Positions 1 through 9,313 of a stretch of DNA of 46,722 nucleotides are shown here, one piece after another (the first letter of the stretch is position 1; each line of letters starts with the position of its first letter). A program made the position numbers and the translations under genes. The notes beneath the pieces are model-generated. The model saw nothing but the letters and a program-made list of their open reading frames with translations, was not told the origin of the DNA and made no database searches. The DNA comes from Hyphomonadaceae bacterium. GTDB taxonomy: Bacteria > Pseudomonadota > Alphaproteobacteria > Caulobacterales > Aquidulcibacteraceae. The stretch lies in contig WRPI01000002.1 of the NCBI GenBank assembly GCA_009773395.1, positions 569,884-616,605 of the forward strand. The letters are read 5' to 3'.

Positions 1-1656
1 ATTTATGCACCATTGGCGCGGCGAATTGGCGTGAATAGGTTTGCTTCGGAGCTAGAGGATTTGGCTTTTTCGCATTTATATCCTGATGCTTTTACTGCCA
101 TCAGCAATCAATTGGTTGAAGTGCGGGCAAAATTTGCTCTGCCAACTGAGCAAGTCACGCGCAAAATTGGCCAAATTCTCGAAAATGCTGGCCTTAATGG
201 TAAAGTAAGCGGCCGCGAAAAACGCGCCTATTCAATTTGGCGTAAATTAGACCGAAAATCAGTATCATTTGCCGATATTTCGGATATTTATGGCTTCCGC
301 ATTCTCGTGGATACCAATGAGGATTGCTATTTGGCGATGGCAGCTTTGCACGCCGCATGGTCATATGTTCCTGGGCGTTTCAAAGACTATATTTCAATTC
401 CAAAGCCCAATGGTTATCGCTCTTTGCATACTTCGGTGGTCGGGCCACATGGTCAAAGGGTCGAAATTCAAATTCGCACGGGCCAAATGGATAGGGTTGC
501 TGAATATGGTGTAGCGGCGCATTGGAAATATAAAAACTCCACTTATGGCTATCACCCCGATAACGGTATTTCGTCAGATCCAATGGAAGCATTGCGTGGG
601 ATATTTTCAATTCTTGAAGATGGTGGCGATGCTGAGGATTTCTTCGAAAATGCCAAATTGGAAATGTTCTCGGATCAAGTATTTGCGTTCACCCCAAAAG
701 GTGATTTGCACGTATTACCACGCGGCGCGACACCAGTGGATTTTGCATATGCAGTGCATACAAAAATCGGCGACACTATTGTTGGTGCCAAAATAAACGG
801 GACTAATGTGCCGCTACGCACCCCACTTCGAAATGGCGATATTGTGGATATTTCGCGCTCCGATGTGCGCAAACCGCCGCCAAATTGGGAATCCCTGGTT
901 ATTACTGGCAAAGCAAGATCAGGCATTCGCAGGCTTTTGCGAGTTAGCGAGCGGCGCGAATTTTTGTCTTTGGGGAAAAGAGTTGCGCGCCATGCCCTTC
1001 ACCGTCTTGGCCTAAATGCCGATAGCTTAAATTATGAAGCTGCGCTTGAAAGGCTTAAATTCGGTTCAATCGAAGATCTTTATATTTCCATGGGGAAGGG
1101 GGCTATTACTGGCACGACGCTTGCCGAAGCATTAGTCCCCGGATATGTGCGCAAAAGTGCTTTGGGCCAAGCGCGAATAGCCATAGACGATGAACATGGC
1201 CATGATTTCCTTCGTGGTGATAAACTTGAACCAAGTGCCGCCATTCATTTTATGCCCTGTTGCTCGCCACTTCCTGGTGAGCGCATCGTCGGTATTTTGA
1301 CCGAAGGCGAAGGTATTCAGGTTCATACAATTGATTGCGATAGGCTGGTGGATCACGAAGCCGATGAAGACACTTGGATAGATTTAGGCTGGAATGATGA
1401 AGCCCGCCAACATGGTTTGGCAATTGGTCGGCTTTTGTTAAGTTGCGAAAATGCCAAAGGCGTATTGGCCGACGTGGGGCGGGTTATTGCCAATAGCGAT
1501 GGCAATATTGTAAAGATTATCACTGAAAGCCGTGGTGAGGATTTTATTGACTTTATTGTCGATATTGAAGTCGCTGATTCTACGCACATCAATGTAATTG
1601 CTGCATCTTTGCGCTCTTTGCCAGCGATAGTCGATGTAAGCCGATTAAGGGGATAG
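1..1656 (+). CDS. rsh: Bifunctional (p)ppGpp synthetase/hydrolase (RelA/SpoT homologue), 5'-truncated by the window edge
   Basis: This enzyme makes and degrades the stringent-response alarmone (p)ppGpp. The frame is open from base 1 (IYAPLARRIGVNR...), so the true start and most of the N-terminal HD hydrolase domain lie outside the window; about 550 of a usual 720-780 residues are present. Seen in order: the RelA/SpoT synthetase domain at about residues 60-175, with RFKDYISIPKPNGYRSLHT; a TGS domain at about 222-285 (VFAFTPKGDLHVLPRGATPVDF); a helical/Cys-containing region with HFMPCCSPLPGERI; and a C-terminal ACT domain from about 470. RFKD is the RxKD signature of bifunctional Rel enzymes, not the ExDD of synthetase-only RelA. 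It heads a tight operon, with pyrE starting 3 bases after its stop, which is a common alphaproteobacterial arrangement. Identity is very secure. Confidence 0.96.
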   Translation: MYAPLARRIGVNRFASELEDLAFSHLYPDAFTAISNQLVEVRAKFALPTEQVTRKIGQILENAGLNGKVSGREKRAYSIWRKLDRKSVSFADISDIYGFRILVDTNEDCYLAMAALHAAWSYVPGRFKDYISIPKPNGYRSLHTSVVGPHGQRVEIQIRTGQMDRVAEYGVAAHWKYKNSTYGYHPDNGISSDPMEALRGIFSILEDGGDAEDFFENAKLEMFSDQVFAFTPKGDLHVLPRGATPVDFAYAVHTKIGDTIVGAKINGTNVPLRTPLRNGDIVDISRSDVRKPPPNWESLVITGKARSGIRRLLRVSERREFLSLGKRVARHALHRLGLNADSLNYEAALERLKFGSIEDLYISMGKGAITGTTLAEALVPGYVRKSALGQARIAIDDEHGHDFLRGDKLEPSAAIHFMPCCSPLPGERIVGILTEGEGIQVHTIDCDRLVDHEADEDTWIDLGWNDEARQHGLAIGRLLLSCENAKGVLADVGRVIANSDGNIVKIITESRGEDFIDFIVDIEVADSTHINVIAASLRSLPAIVDVSRLRG

Positions 1657-1659
1657 GAA

Positions 1660-2244
1660 ATGACCAATGACGAAGTAATGGATATTTTTCGGGGCTGTGA
1701 AGCGCTTTTGGAAGGCCATTTCATATTGTCATCGGGGCGGCATTCGCGGCAATTCTTGCAAAAAGCATTTGTGTTTTCCGACCCCAAAGCCACTGAAAAA
1801 TTGTGCAAAGCATTGGCGCAAAAAATTGAAACAGCCTTCGGTAAAATTGATTATGTTATTTCACCTGCAATTGGCGCAATTATCCCCGGTTATGAAACTG
1901 CAAGGCATTTGGGCGCAAAAGCCGTCTATGTCGAGCGCGAAAATGGTGAGTTCAAATTGCGCCGTGGATTCACCATTCCCGCCACCGCCAATGTAGTTGT
2001 AATTGAGGATATTGTCTCAACTGGCCTCTCAATTCGTGAAACATTGGATGCCATAAAAGACATACCAATGAACCTCAAAGGCGCGGCAGTTTTAATTGAT
2101 AGAACGGCTGGCAAATCAACGATTGGCGTTACATTATTGTCTTTGGCGGCGTTCGAAATTGAAAGTTTCGCCCCCGATGCAATTCCCGCTGATTTGGCGC
2201 ATATTCCTGCTATAAAACCCGGTAGCCGAGCATTATCACAATGA
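1660..2244 (+). CDS. pyrE: Orotate phosphoribosyltransferase
   Basis: PyrE joins orotate to PRPP to give OMP in de novo pyrimidine synthesis, in the cytoplasm. The 194-residue length fits the family. The PRPP-binding loop is seen as [18 protein letters not shown] at about residues 110-127, preceded by the substrate-loop stretch [16 protein letters not shown]. The N-terminal half has the [15 protein letters not shown] strand-loop found in this subfamily. The ATG lies 3 bases after the rsh stop and the TGA overlaps the pdxJ start as ATGA, indicating coupled translation in the operon. The product is secure. Confidence 0.95.
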   Translation: MTNDEVMDIFRGCEALLEGHFILSSGRHSRQFLQKAFVFSDPKATEKLCKALAQKIETAFGKIDYVISPAIGAIIPGYETARHLGAKAVYVERENGEFKLRRGFTIPATANVVVIEDIVSTGLSIRETLDAIKDIPMNLKGAAVLIDRTAGKSTIGVTLLSLAAFEIESFAPDAIPADLAHIPAIKPGSRALSQ

Positions 2245-2987
2245 ACAAGGATTATTTGAAATTAGGCGTCAATATTGACCATGTTGCGACTTTGCGTAAC
2301 GCAAGGGGTGGAAAATACCCCGATGTTTTGCGTGCTGCCAAATTTGTCAAAGAGCTTGGCGCAGACCGCGTAACAATCCATCTACGGGAAGATAGGCGGC
2401 ACATTATGGATCAAGACGTTCATAATATTTGCGAATGGGGCGGCTTGGCTGTCAATTTTGAAATTGCCGCAACCGATGAAATGCTGGCGATTGGCCTTAA
2501 ATATAAGCCTGACACGATTTTGATTGTGCCAGAAAACCGCATGGAACGCACAACCGAAGGCGGCCTAAATGTCATTGCTAAAAAGGACGTGATTGGCGCG
2601 ATGATTAGGGAGTTCAAAAAAGCCCAAAGCAAAGTCAGCCTGTTTATCGAAGCCGACGAAGCGCAAATCAAGATGGCGGCAAGCATTGGCGCGCATTCAA
2701 TTGAAATTCACACAGGCGAATATTGCGATGCTATAACCGATGGCAACCAAGTCAAAGCCGACAAATGCCTTGAAAAAATTCAAAATGGCGCAAAATTGGG
2801 TAAATCACTCGGTCTTGAAATCCATGCTGGCCATGGTATCACTTATGAAAGCGTAACCCCTATTGCGAGCATTCCCGAAATTACCGAGCTTAATATCGGC
2901 CATTTTTTGGTGGCCGAAGCGTTATTTGTTGGCCTTGCGCAATCAATTGGTGAAATGCGCCGCCTCATGGATTTGGCAAGAGCATGA
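2241..2987 (+). CDS. pdxJ: Pyridoxine 5'-phosphate synthase
   Basis: PdxJ condenses 1-deoxyxylulose 5-phosphate with 3-amino-2-oxopropyl phosphate to make pyridoxine 5'-phosphate, the last ring-forming step of the DXP-dependent vitamin B6 route. The 248-residue TIM barrel begins with the family hallmark [20 protein letters not shown]. It also carries [34 protein letters not shown] and [12 protein letters not shown], the phosphate- and substrate-binding loops. It overlaps pyrE and acpS through ATGA junctions; pdxJ-acpS adjacency is widely conserved in Proteobacteria. Product secure. Confidence 0.96.
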   Translation: MNKDYLKLGVNIDHVATLRNARGGKYPDVLRAAKFVKELGADRVTIHLREDRRHIMDQDVHNICEWGGLAVNFEIAATDEMLAIGLKYKPDTILIVPENRMERTTEGGLNVIAKKDVIGAMIREFKKAQSKVSLFIEADEAQIKMAASIGAHSIEIHTGEYCDAITDGNQVKADKCLEKIQNGAKLGKSLGLEIHAGHGITYESVTPIASIPEITELNIGHFLVAEALFVGLAQSIGEMRRLMDLARA

Positions 2988-3394
2988 TTATCGGCATTGG
3001 CTCTGATTTGTGCGTAATTTCGCGCATTGAAAAGACTTTGCAAAGATTTGGTGAGCGTTTTGAGCAAAGATGCTTTACACTCCAAGAGCGCAAACGAGCA
3101 AATCACAGGCCAATCCACAAAGCCGCGACCTATGCCAAAAGATTTGCCGCAAAAGAAGCAATGTCAAAAGCCTTGGGGACGGGAATGCGGCACGGCGTTG
3201 CTTGGCGTGATATTGGTGTAGTCAATTTGCCATCGGGGCAACCAAGCATTGAGCTGACAGGCGCAAGCCTTGAGGTTTTGATGCGAAAAATGCCCAAAAA
3301 CCATGTTCCTTACATATTTCTAACTATGACAGACGATAATCCATATGCTATGGCGTTTGTAATTATTGAAGCACGACCCACGGAAAACAAATAA
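2984..3394 (+). CDS. acpS: Holo-[acyl-carrier-protein] synthase
   Basis: AcpS transfers 4'-phosphopantetheine from CoA to the serine of acyl carrier protein, activating fatty acid synthesis. The 136-residue protein has the two metal-binding motifs of AcpS-type transferases: [13 protein letters not shown] with Asp8, and [17 protein letters not shown] with Glu58. It starts within the pdxJ stop (ATGA) and ends 2 bases before lepB, so it is part of the same transcript. Size and motifs match the family. Confidence 0.94.
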   Translation: MIIGIGSDLCVISRIEKTLQRFGERFEQRCFTLQERKRANHRPIHKAATYAKRFAAKEAMSKALGTGMRHGVAWRDIGVVNLPSGQPSIELTGASLEVLMRKMPKNHVPYIFLTMTDDNPYAMAFVIIEARPTENK

Positions 3395-3396
3395 AT

Positions 3397-4200
3397 ATGC
3401 CCGAAAATACTAATTCAGAAGAAATCATTGAAATTCAAACCAGCGCAATGCCACCAAAAGAAGAAGAGTCTTTTTGGGAAATCCTCAAAACGATATTAAT
3501 TGCACTGGCAATTGCGTTAGTATTGCGGATATTCGTTTTTCAACCTTTTAATATCCCTTCAGAATCGATGCGTCCGGGCCTCTTGGTGGGTGATTATTTA
3601 TTTGTTTCTAAATGGGATTATGGCTACAGCCGCGCTTCAATTCCGTTTGAGCCGCCAATTATCAAAAATCGTATTTTATCGCAGCCATTGAGGCGCGGTG
3701 ATGTTGTGGTGTTCAAACACCCAAGTGATAGTAAAACTGACTATATTAAGCGCGTGATTGGCTTGCCTGGGGACAGGATTCAAGTTGTTGGAGGGCAAGT
3801 CGTTATCAACGGAACACCAGTGCCAAGGGTGGCATTGTCGCCCAGCATGATTACCGATAATTTTGGTAATACCATGAGCACTAATCGTTGGCAGGAAACT
3901 TTGCCCAACGGCAAAACTTATATGGTTTATGATTTTTTTGAAGCCGCACCAAAAGACAATACCGATATCTATGTGGTTCCTGTTGGCAATTATTTCATGA
4001 TGGGCGATAACCGCGATAATTCCACCGATAGCAGATTTAACCCAAGGACCGAAAACGGCGTCGGCTATGTGCCAGAAGCCAATATTGTCGGCAAAGCGCG
4101 AATTGTTCTGTTATCATGGGATGAGCGCGCCAGAATCCACAAACCTTGGACTTGGTTCACTGCTTTGAGATATGACCGCCTTGCGCATGCTATCAATTAA
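3397..4200 (+). CDS. lepB: Signal peptidase I
   Basis: LepB is the membrane serine protease that removes signal peptides from Sec- and Tat-exported proteins. A short acidic cytoplasmic tail is followed by one membrane helix at about residues 29-49, then the periplasmic catalytic domain. The nucleophile Ser57 lies in FNIPSESMRPG and the general-base Lys118 in DYIKRVIGLPGDRIQ. Family boxes GDVVVFKHP and MGDNRDNSTDSR are present. The 267-residue length and single N-terminal anchor fit alphaproteobacterial LepB. It sits between acpS and rnc, a conserved placement. Confidence 0.96.
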   Translation: MPENTNSEEIIEIQTSAMPPKEEESFWEILKTILIALAIALVLRIFVFQPFNIPSESMRPGLLVGDYLFVSKWDYGYSRASIPFEPPIIKNRILSQPLRRGDVVVFKHPSDSKTDYIKRVIGLPGDRIQVVGGQVVINGTPVPRVALSPSMITDNFGNTMSTNRWQETLPNGKTYMVYDFFEAAPKDNTDIYVVPVGNYFMMGDNRDNSTDSRFNPRTENGVGYVPEANIVGKARIVLLSWDERARIHKPWTWFTALRYDRLAHAIN

Positions 4201-4233
4201 ATTGGCGCTTCAAGTCAATAAAATGGGCGATTT

Positions 4234-4944
4234 ATGGTTATGAAAAAAAAACCAGACCTTTGCCCACCACATTTGATATTGGAGCTTGAAAAGCGTATCT
4301 CTTATGTTTTCAAAGACAAAAAACATATTGGCACAGCTTTGCTTCATAAAAGCGCAGGTGATGGTATTGCAAATCACAATAATAATGAGCGTTTGGAATG
4401 GCTTGGCGATAGAGTCTTAGGGCTTTTGGCCGCACAATATTTGTTTGACTTGGATATCAAGTCCGATGAAGGGCATTTGACCAAAGCTTTCAACCAAATC
4501 GTCAATGGTGGGAATTGTGCGGTCGCGACCCAAAATTTGGGGATTGACAGCCTCATAGTGACTTCAAAAAGCATTCAGTTGGATCCAAATTCGGCGAAAA
4601 GCGTGCATGGTGACGCATTTGAAGCAATAATTGGCGCGCTTTATCTTGATGGCGGCCTTGAAGCATGTGCTGGGCTATTTGAAGCAGCCTTGGCAGCGTC
4701 GAAAACTACGGCCAGCGCATCGGTTAATTACAAAAGCCTGTTGCAAGAATGGGCGCAAAAACGCGGCCTGCCACCGCCAATTTACACGGTCATGAGCCGT
4801 GAGGGGCCAGATCATGCCCCTGATTTTTTGGTAGAAGTGGACGTAAATAGCAATAAAGCATCTGCCCGTGGCCGGTCAAAACAAATCGCGGAACGCGCCG
4901 CAGCCCAAGAATTATACGAAATTGTGAGCCAAAATGAAAAATGA
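4234..4944 (+). CDS. rnc: Ribonuclease III
   Basis: RNase III cleaves double-stranded RNA, including rRNA precursors and structured mRNAs. The 236-residue protein has the catalytic domain with the signature NERLEWLGDRVLGLLAA (a variant of NERLEFLGDAVL), then DEGHLTK and HGDAFEAIIGALYLDGG carrying the second acidic metal ligands. A C-terminal dsRNA-binding domain runs from about residue 160 (YKSLLQEWAQKRGLPPPIY ... ARGRSKQIAERAAAQELY). Either ATG at 4234 or 4240 could start it; the residues between are not informative. Its 3' end overlaps era by 11 bases. Confidence 0.95.
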   Translation: MVMKKKPDLCPPHLILELEKRISYVFKDKKHIGTALLHKSAGDGIANHNNNERLEWLGDRVLGLLAAQYLFDLDIKSDEGHLTKAFNQIVNGGNCAVATQNLGIDSLIVTSKSIQLDPNSAKSVHGDAFEAIIGALYLDGGLEACAGLFEAALAASKTTASASVNYKSLLQEWAQKRGLPPPIYTVMSREGPDHAPDFLVEVDVNSNKASARGRSKQIAERAAAQELYEIVSQNEK

Positions 4945-5896
4945 AGCTGAAAACCCGTCTGACGAAAAAAAATGCGGTTTTGTAGCCATAATTGGCGCGC
5001 CAAACGCTGGCAAATCGACTTTGGTCAATAATCTCATCGGGCAAAAAATTTCAATTGTTACTTCTAAAGTGCAGACAACCCGCTTCCCAGTGCGCGGCAT
5101 TTTTATGCATGACCAGGCCCAAATAATATTGATAGATACTCCCGGCATTTTCGCGCCCAAAGAGCGTTTGGGGCGGGCGATGGTCGCTTCGGCCTGGGGC
5201 GGGGCAACTGACGCCGATTTATTGGTTCATGTGGTTGACGCGCCTTCAATTAGCCGTGTGCTTAAATCCACGCCGCAAAAAGGCGATAAATTGAATTTTG
5301 AAGACGTTGAGCGGGTGCATGAGGGCTTGAAAAATTACAAAGGCAATGTGATTTTGGCACTCAATAAAGTCGATTTAATTGATAAGCCTGAACTGTTTGA
5401 ACTCGCCAAAAATATGTTTGATTTGGGTTTCTATAAAGAAGTTGTGATGATTTCAGCATTAAATGGCAGTGGTCTTGCGCAAATGAAAACCAAAATTGCC
5501 CAATATATGCCGATTGGCCCATGGCATTACCCTGAAGATCAAGTTGCGGACTTGCCATTGCGAATGATGGCCTCAGAAATTACCCGCGAAAAAGTGTTTT
5601 TGCGACTGCACGAAGAATTGCCATATCTTTCAAGCGTTGAAACCGAAAATTGGAAAAATAATCCTGACGGCAGTGTTAGGATAGACCAAACACTCTATGT
5701 CGGTCGAGAGGGCCATAAAGCCATTGCAATTGGCAAAGGCGGCGAAACCCTGAAATGGATTTCTATGAATGCGCGCAAAGAAATGTGCGAAAGTTTTGAG
5801 CGCGAAGTGCATTTATTTCTGCACGTCAAAGTGCGCGAAAATTGGATGGGCGACCCGCGCCATTACAATGAACGTGGGTTAGACTTTAACGCTTGA
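4934..5896 (+). CDS. era: GTPase Era
   Basis: Era is the KH-domain GTPase that binds 16S rRNA and helps assemble the 30S subunit. GTP-binding motifs are seen: GAPNAGKST at residues 21-29, the switch region KVQTTRFPVRG, DTPG at 68-71 and NKVD at 144-147. The G domain is slightly long, with a loop around residues 105-130. The C-terminal KH domain is at about 225-310 and contains GREGHKAIAIGKGGETLKWI, with the RNA-binding GKGG loop. The start inside rnc gives an 11-base overlap in another frame, the usual coupled rnc-era arrangement. Confidence 0.96.
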   Translation: MKNEAENPSDEKKCGFVAIIGAPNAGKSTLVNNLIGQKISIVTSKVQTTRFPVRGIFMHDQAQIILIDTPGIFAPKERLGRAMVASAWGGATDADLLVHVVDAPSISRVLKSTPQKGDKLNFEDVERVHEGLKNYKGNVILALNKVDLIDKPELFELAKNMFDLGFYKEVVMISALNGSGLAQMKTKIAQYMPIGPWHYPEDQVADLPLRMMASEITREKVFLRLHEELPYLSSVETENWKNNPDGSVRIDQTLYVGREGHKAIAIGKGGETLKWISMNARKEMCESFEREVHLFLHVKVRENWMGDPRHYNERGLDFNA

Positions 5897-5907
5897 TCGG
5901 GTAAAAA

Positions 5908-6642
5908 ATGCAAGCATGGGAAAGCGACGCGATAACACTTTTCGCCCGTAAACATTCGGAAAATGATGCTATTCTCGAAGTTTTCTCAAAATCTCACGGG
6001 CGAATTTCCGCCTATGTTTTTGGTGGCACTGGCAGTAAAAAGCGCGCATTTCTAGAACCCGGTCAAATTATCAATGTCGCTTGGGAAACAAAATCACCAA
6101 ATTATATGGGAACATTCACGCGGCTTGAAACCGTGGTTCCAATAAGCACAATAATGCACGATGCTGCCGCACTTTGTGCGATTAAATGCGCCTGTGAGCT
6201 TATGCACGAAGTTCTACCTGCCGAAATGGCAATTGAACCATTATATGATGCCACCCAAATTTTGATTGAAAGCCTGACCCATGATGCAAATTGGCCCGCA
6301 ATTTATGTGCGTTGGGAAGCTGGGCTTTTAACCCATACAGGTTTTGGGCTGGATTTAACCGAATGCGCTTTAACTGGGGTTAAAGATGACCTGGCTTGGG
6401 TCTCCCCGAAAACTGGTCGTGCCGCGTGCAAAGCCGCTGGTGAGCCATTCAAAGACAAATTGCTGGCGCTGCCACAATTCTTGATTGACGCAAACACAGT
6501 CATCGAAAAAGGCGATATTGCTGATGGTTTGGCTTTAACTGGTTGGTTTTTGGAACGCGATGTATTGGGGCAGGGCCACTTAAACATGCCTGAAACTCGC
6601 GCGCGGCTTATTTACGCGCTCGGTCGGGCCGATAAATTATAG
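5908..6642 (+). CDS. recO: DNA repair protein RecO
   Basis: RecO mediates RecA loading on SSB-coated single-stranded DNA in the RecFOR gap-repair pathway. The N-terminal OB-fold is recognisable from DAITLFARKHSENDAILEVF and GRISAYVFGGTGSKKRAFLEPG, the typical start of alphaproteobacterial RecO. The remaining helical domain includes LLTHTGFGLDLTECALTG. The length, 244 residues, fits. It lies 11 bases after era and closes the operon; it converges with the diguanylate cyclase gene, with only about 6 bases between the stops and no visible terminator. Confidence 0.92.
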   Translation: MQAWESDAITLFARKHSENDAILEVFSKSHGRISAYVFGGTGSKKRAFLEPGQIINVAWETKSPNYMGTFTRLETVVPISTIMHDAAALCAIKCACELMHEVLPAEMAIEPLYDATQILIESLTHDANWPAIYVRWEAGLLTHTGFGLDLTECALTGVKDDLAWVSPKTGRAACKAAGEPFKDKLLALPQFLIDANTVIEKGDIADGLALTGWFLERDVLGQGHLNMPETRARLIYALGRADKL

Positions 6643-6648
6643 ATAAAG

Positions 6649-7695
6649 CTAAGCCGCCAATGATTTCACATCGTCAAACAAAGTAGTTTGGTTGCGTCCA
6701 TGATTTTTGGAGTGATAAAGCGCTTTATCGGCGCGAGCCACTAAATCCGATTGCTTTTCGGAACTATTATATTCAGCAACCCCAAGCGAAACCGCGATTT
6801 GCCCTAAATCTTCTTTTGAAGAACGACGGATTAGTTTCTTATTGGCAACTGTATTGCGAATTTTTTCGGCCAGTGCTTTGGCTTTACGAGCGTCCATATC
6901 AGGGGCGATAAGTGCAAATTCTTCACCGCCAATCCTCGCAACAAGGGCATTTCGCGGCATCTCGCGCTGCATAACGCCCGCGACAAAGCAAATTACCTGA
7001 TCCCCAGTTTGATGACCCCAAGTGTCATTCACACGTTTGAAATGGTCAATATCAGCCAAGATAATCGAAAGCGGCTTACGGGTTTTCTTGGCTTTTTCGG
7101 TTTGATCTTGCATGAATACTTCAAAAGTCTTGCGATTAGCGACGCCAGTGAGCGCGTCAGTTGCGGCTTCGGTGCGAACTTGCTCCAATTCCATTCGCAA
7201 AGCTTCTATTTCATTGCGCGACTGCACCAAGCGAACTTCAAGCGCTTTGGAATTATCTTCCATATCTTCTGTCGCCACCGACAATGTGCCCACAATGGAT
7301 TTTATTTGGCTTGGTTGCTCGGCACTATCTAGTTCAACCCTTGCTGCAGCCAATTGAATGCCGAAGTTTCTGGTCTTTTCCTCAACAGTTTCGATGTCGT
7401 TCATTATGTCACGGATTTCATTGGCAACTGATGAACCAGCATTGATGATTTTTTCCGAAAGCGCCTCACGCTCAATATATCGCTCATACAGGCTATAGCA
7501 GGCATGTTCGTCTATGTGTTTGTCTTTGCTTATTAAATTATCCAAGTCCAATTTCAAATTGGCGTTGGATTCAGTGTAATATGCCAACCAAACCGCATAG
7601 TTTTTTTCTTCTGGTTTTATCCCATATTTTTGCATTGCTTCGACTGCGCTGCGAGCAGGTTGCCAGCTATCGAATACTTTTGATTGATTTTTCAC
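6649..7695 (-). CDS. Diguanylate cyclase (GGDEF domain)
   Basis: This protein probably makes the second messenger c-di-GMP from two GTP. The N-terminal part (about residues 1-170) is helical and coiled-coil-like, and starts with a motif common in alphaproteobacterial cyclases (AMQKYGIKPEEKNYAVWLAYY). No membrane segment is visible, so it should be cytoplasmic. The GGDEF domain occupies about 180-340, with ATDALTGVANRKTFEVF, ILADIDHFKRVNDTWGHQTGD and the active-site loop ARIGGEEFALIAPD. The residues before the loop read PRNALVARIGGEEF, so the usual RxxD inhibitory site is absent. It is divergent from the aldehyde dehydrogenase gene and convergent with recO. The signal sensed is unknown. Confidence 0.9.
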   Translation of the reverse strand: MKNQSKVFDSWQPARSAVEAMQKYGIKPEEKNYAVWLAYYTESNANLKLDLDNLISKDKHIDEHACYSLYERYIEREALSEKIINAGSSVANEIRDIMNDIETVEEKTRNFGIQLAAARVELDSAEQPSQIKSIVGTLSVATEDMEDNSKALEVRLVQSRNEIEALRMELEQVRTEAATDALTGVANRKTFEVFMQDQTEKAKKTRKPLSIILADIDHFKRVNDTWGHQTGDQVICFVAGVMQREMPRNALVARIGGEEFALIAPDMDARKAKALAEKIRNTVANKKLIRRSSKEDLGQIAVSLGVAEYNSSEKQSDLVARADKALYHSKNHGRNQTTLFDDVKSLAA

Positions 7696-7818
7696 TGAGG
7701 GCCTCGTAATGATTCTTATATGTTTTGATATTTCTAGACCAAACTAGTAGCGATAAAGTAAACAAGTTTCGCTTTTTTTGGGTTTTGAGTATGTTTTGAC
7801 ACAAAGTGAGGAAAAACC

Positions 7819-9231
7819 ATGCAAACAGCGTTTAATGCCCAAAAATCAGCAATGGACCGGGAGCCATTACCATTTATTGCTAAGCGGATTTCATTGATAG
7901 ATGATTGCATCGCGCTGTTAATTAAACATCAGGACGAAATTTGTGAAGCTATTGCCCAGGATTTTTCTGCAAGGCCCAAAGAAGTTTCATTATTTGCCGA
8001 TGTTGCCGCCGCAATTGGCAGTTTGAAATACGCCAAAGCCAATATCCACAAATGGACCAAAGTCCAAAACCGCCCAACTACGCCTAGATTATTGTCCTTC
8101 CTTGGTGCCAAAGCCCAAGTTCGCTATCAGCCAAAAGGAATTGTTGGGGTGATAAGCCCGTGGAACTTCCCGATTTTCCTAACATTTGGGCCATTGGGGC
8201 AGATTTTGGCTGCGGGAAATCGGGTGATGATTAAGCCATCGGAATATACGCCGCATACTTCGGCGCTCATTAAGCGAATGATTGAGAGCAAATTTGCAAT
8301 TGAAGATATTGCCGTTGTGACTGGCGATTCCTCAGTTGGCGCGGAATTTGCGCAATTGCCGTTTGACCATTTATTGTTCACAGGCGGAACCGCAGTTGGC
8401 CGTCACATAATGGCGGCTGCGGCCAAAAATCTTGTGCCAGTGACTTTGGAACTTGGCGGTAAAAGCCCGACCATTATTTCTAAAACCGCGAATATTAGGG
8501 CCGCTGCAAAACGCATCATGGCAGGCAAATTATTGAATGCAGGGCAAATATGTTTGGCTCCCGATTATGTTTTTGTGCCGCAAGAAAAATTGGCCGAATT
8601 GACCAGTGAAATTAAAATCGCAGTTGGTGAAATGTTCCCTAAAATCATTGCTAATCAAGATTACACGGCAATTGTCAACGAGCGCCATTTCGCAAGGCTT
8701 AGTGCCTATATTGATGAGGCAAAATCGAAAAATGCCGAAATCATAGAAATAAACCCAGATGATGAGGATTTTAGCAAGCAAAATGGCCGAAAATTCCCGC
8801 CGACTTTGATAATAAATCCCGATGAAGACTTGAAAGTCATGCAGGATGAGATTTTTGGCCCGATTTTGCCCATAAAAACATACAATAATATTGGCGAAGT
8901 CATTGGGTATGTAAACGCGCACGAGCGGCCCTTGGCGCTTTATTTTTTTGGTGAAGACGAAAGTGAGCAAGAACAAGTAATTAATTCAACTAATTCCGGC
9001 GGTGTAACAATAAACGACGTGTTGTTCCATATTGCGATGGAAGAAATGCCATTTGGCGGGGTCGGAGCGTCTGGTTTTGGGGCATATCACGGCATTGAAG
9101 GCTTCCGCGAGTTTAGCCATGCCAGGTCAATATACAAACAGCTAAAAAGCGATATCGGCCCACTAAAAACCATTCGTCCGCCTTATGGTAAGGCAATAAT
9201 GGCATATTTGAAAACACAGATTAAGGCTTAA
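7819..9231 (+). CDS. Coniferyl-aldehyde-dehydrogenase-like aldehyde dehydrogenase
   Basis: An NAD(P)-dependent aldehyde dehydrogenase oxidising an aldehyde to the acid. At 470 residues without a long C-terminal arm it resembles the ALDH3 / coniferyl aldehyde dehydrogenase group. Catalytic residues are visible: the Asn in ISPWNFPIF, Glu211 in TLELGGKSP and nucleophile Cys245 in NAGQICLAPDY. The family tail MEEMPFGGVGASGFGAYHG then SHARSIY is intact. GAGG lies about 5 bases before the ATG. It is monocistronic, with its own 123-bp upstream region shared with the divergent cyclase. The true substrate cannot be told; medium- or long-chain aldehydes are as likely as coniferyl aldehyde. Confidence 0.88.
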   Translation: MQTAFNAQKSAMDREPLPFIAKRISLIDDCIALLIKHQDEICEAIAQDFSARPKEVSLFADVAAAIGSLKYAKANIHKWTKVQNRPTTPRLLSFLGAKAQVRYQPKGIVGVISPWNFPIFLTFGPLGQILAAGNRVMIKPSEYTPHTSALIKRMIESKFAIEDIAVVTGDSSVGAEFAQLPFDHLLFTGGTAVGRHIMAAAAKNLVPVTLELGGKSPTIISKTANIRAAAKRIMAGKLLNAGQICLAPDYVFVPQEKLAELTSEIKIAVGEMFPKIIANQDYTAIVNERHFARLSAYIDEAKSKNAEIIEINPDDEDFSKQNGRKFPPTLIINPDEDLKVMQDEIFGPILPIKTYNNIGEVIGYVNAHERPLALYFFGEDESEQEQVINSTNSGGVTINDVLFHIAMEEMPFGGVGASGFGAYHGIEGFREFSHARSIYKQLKSDIGPLKTIRPPYGKAIMAYLKTQIKA

Positions 9232-9313
9232 TTACAGCCCATGACTATTTTCAACTTGCGCGATGCTTCGAAAACCTGCTTAATTAAATAATGGTTAGAA
9301 AACGGAGCTGCTA

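Noticed and set aside
7719-7800. Two copies of TATGTTTTGA in the cyclase / aldehyde dehydrogenase gap
   Set aside because: Ten bases in an AT-rich 123-bp region is weak support for an operator pair; noted only.
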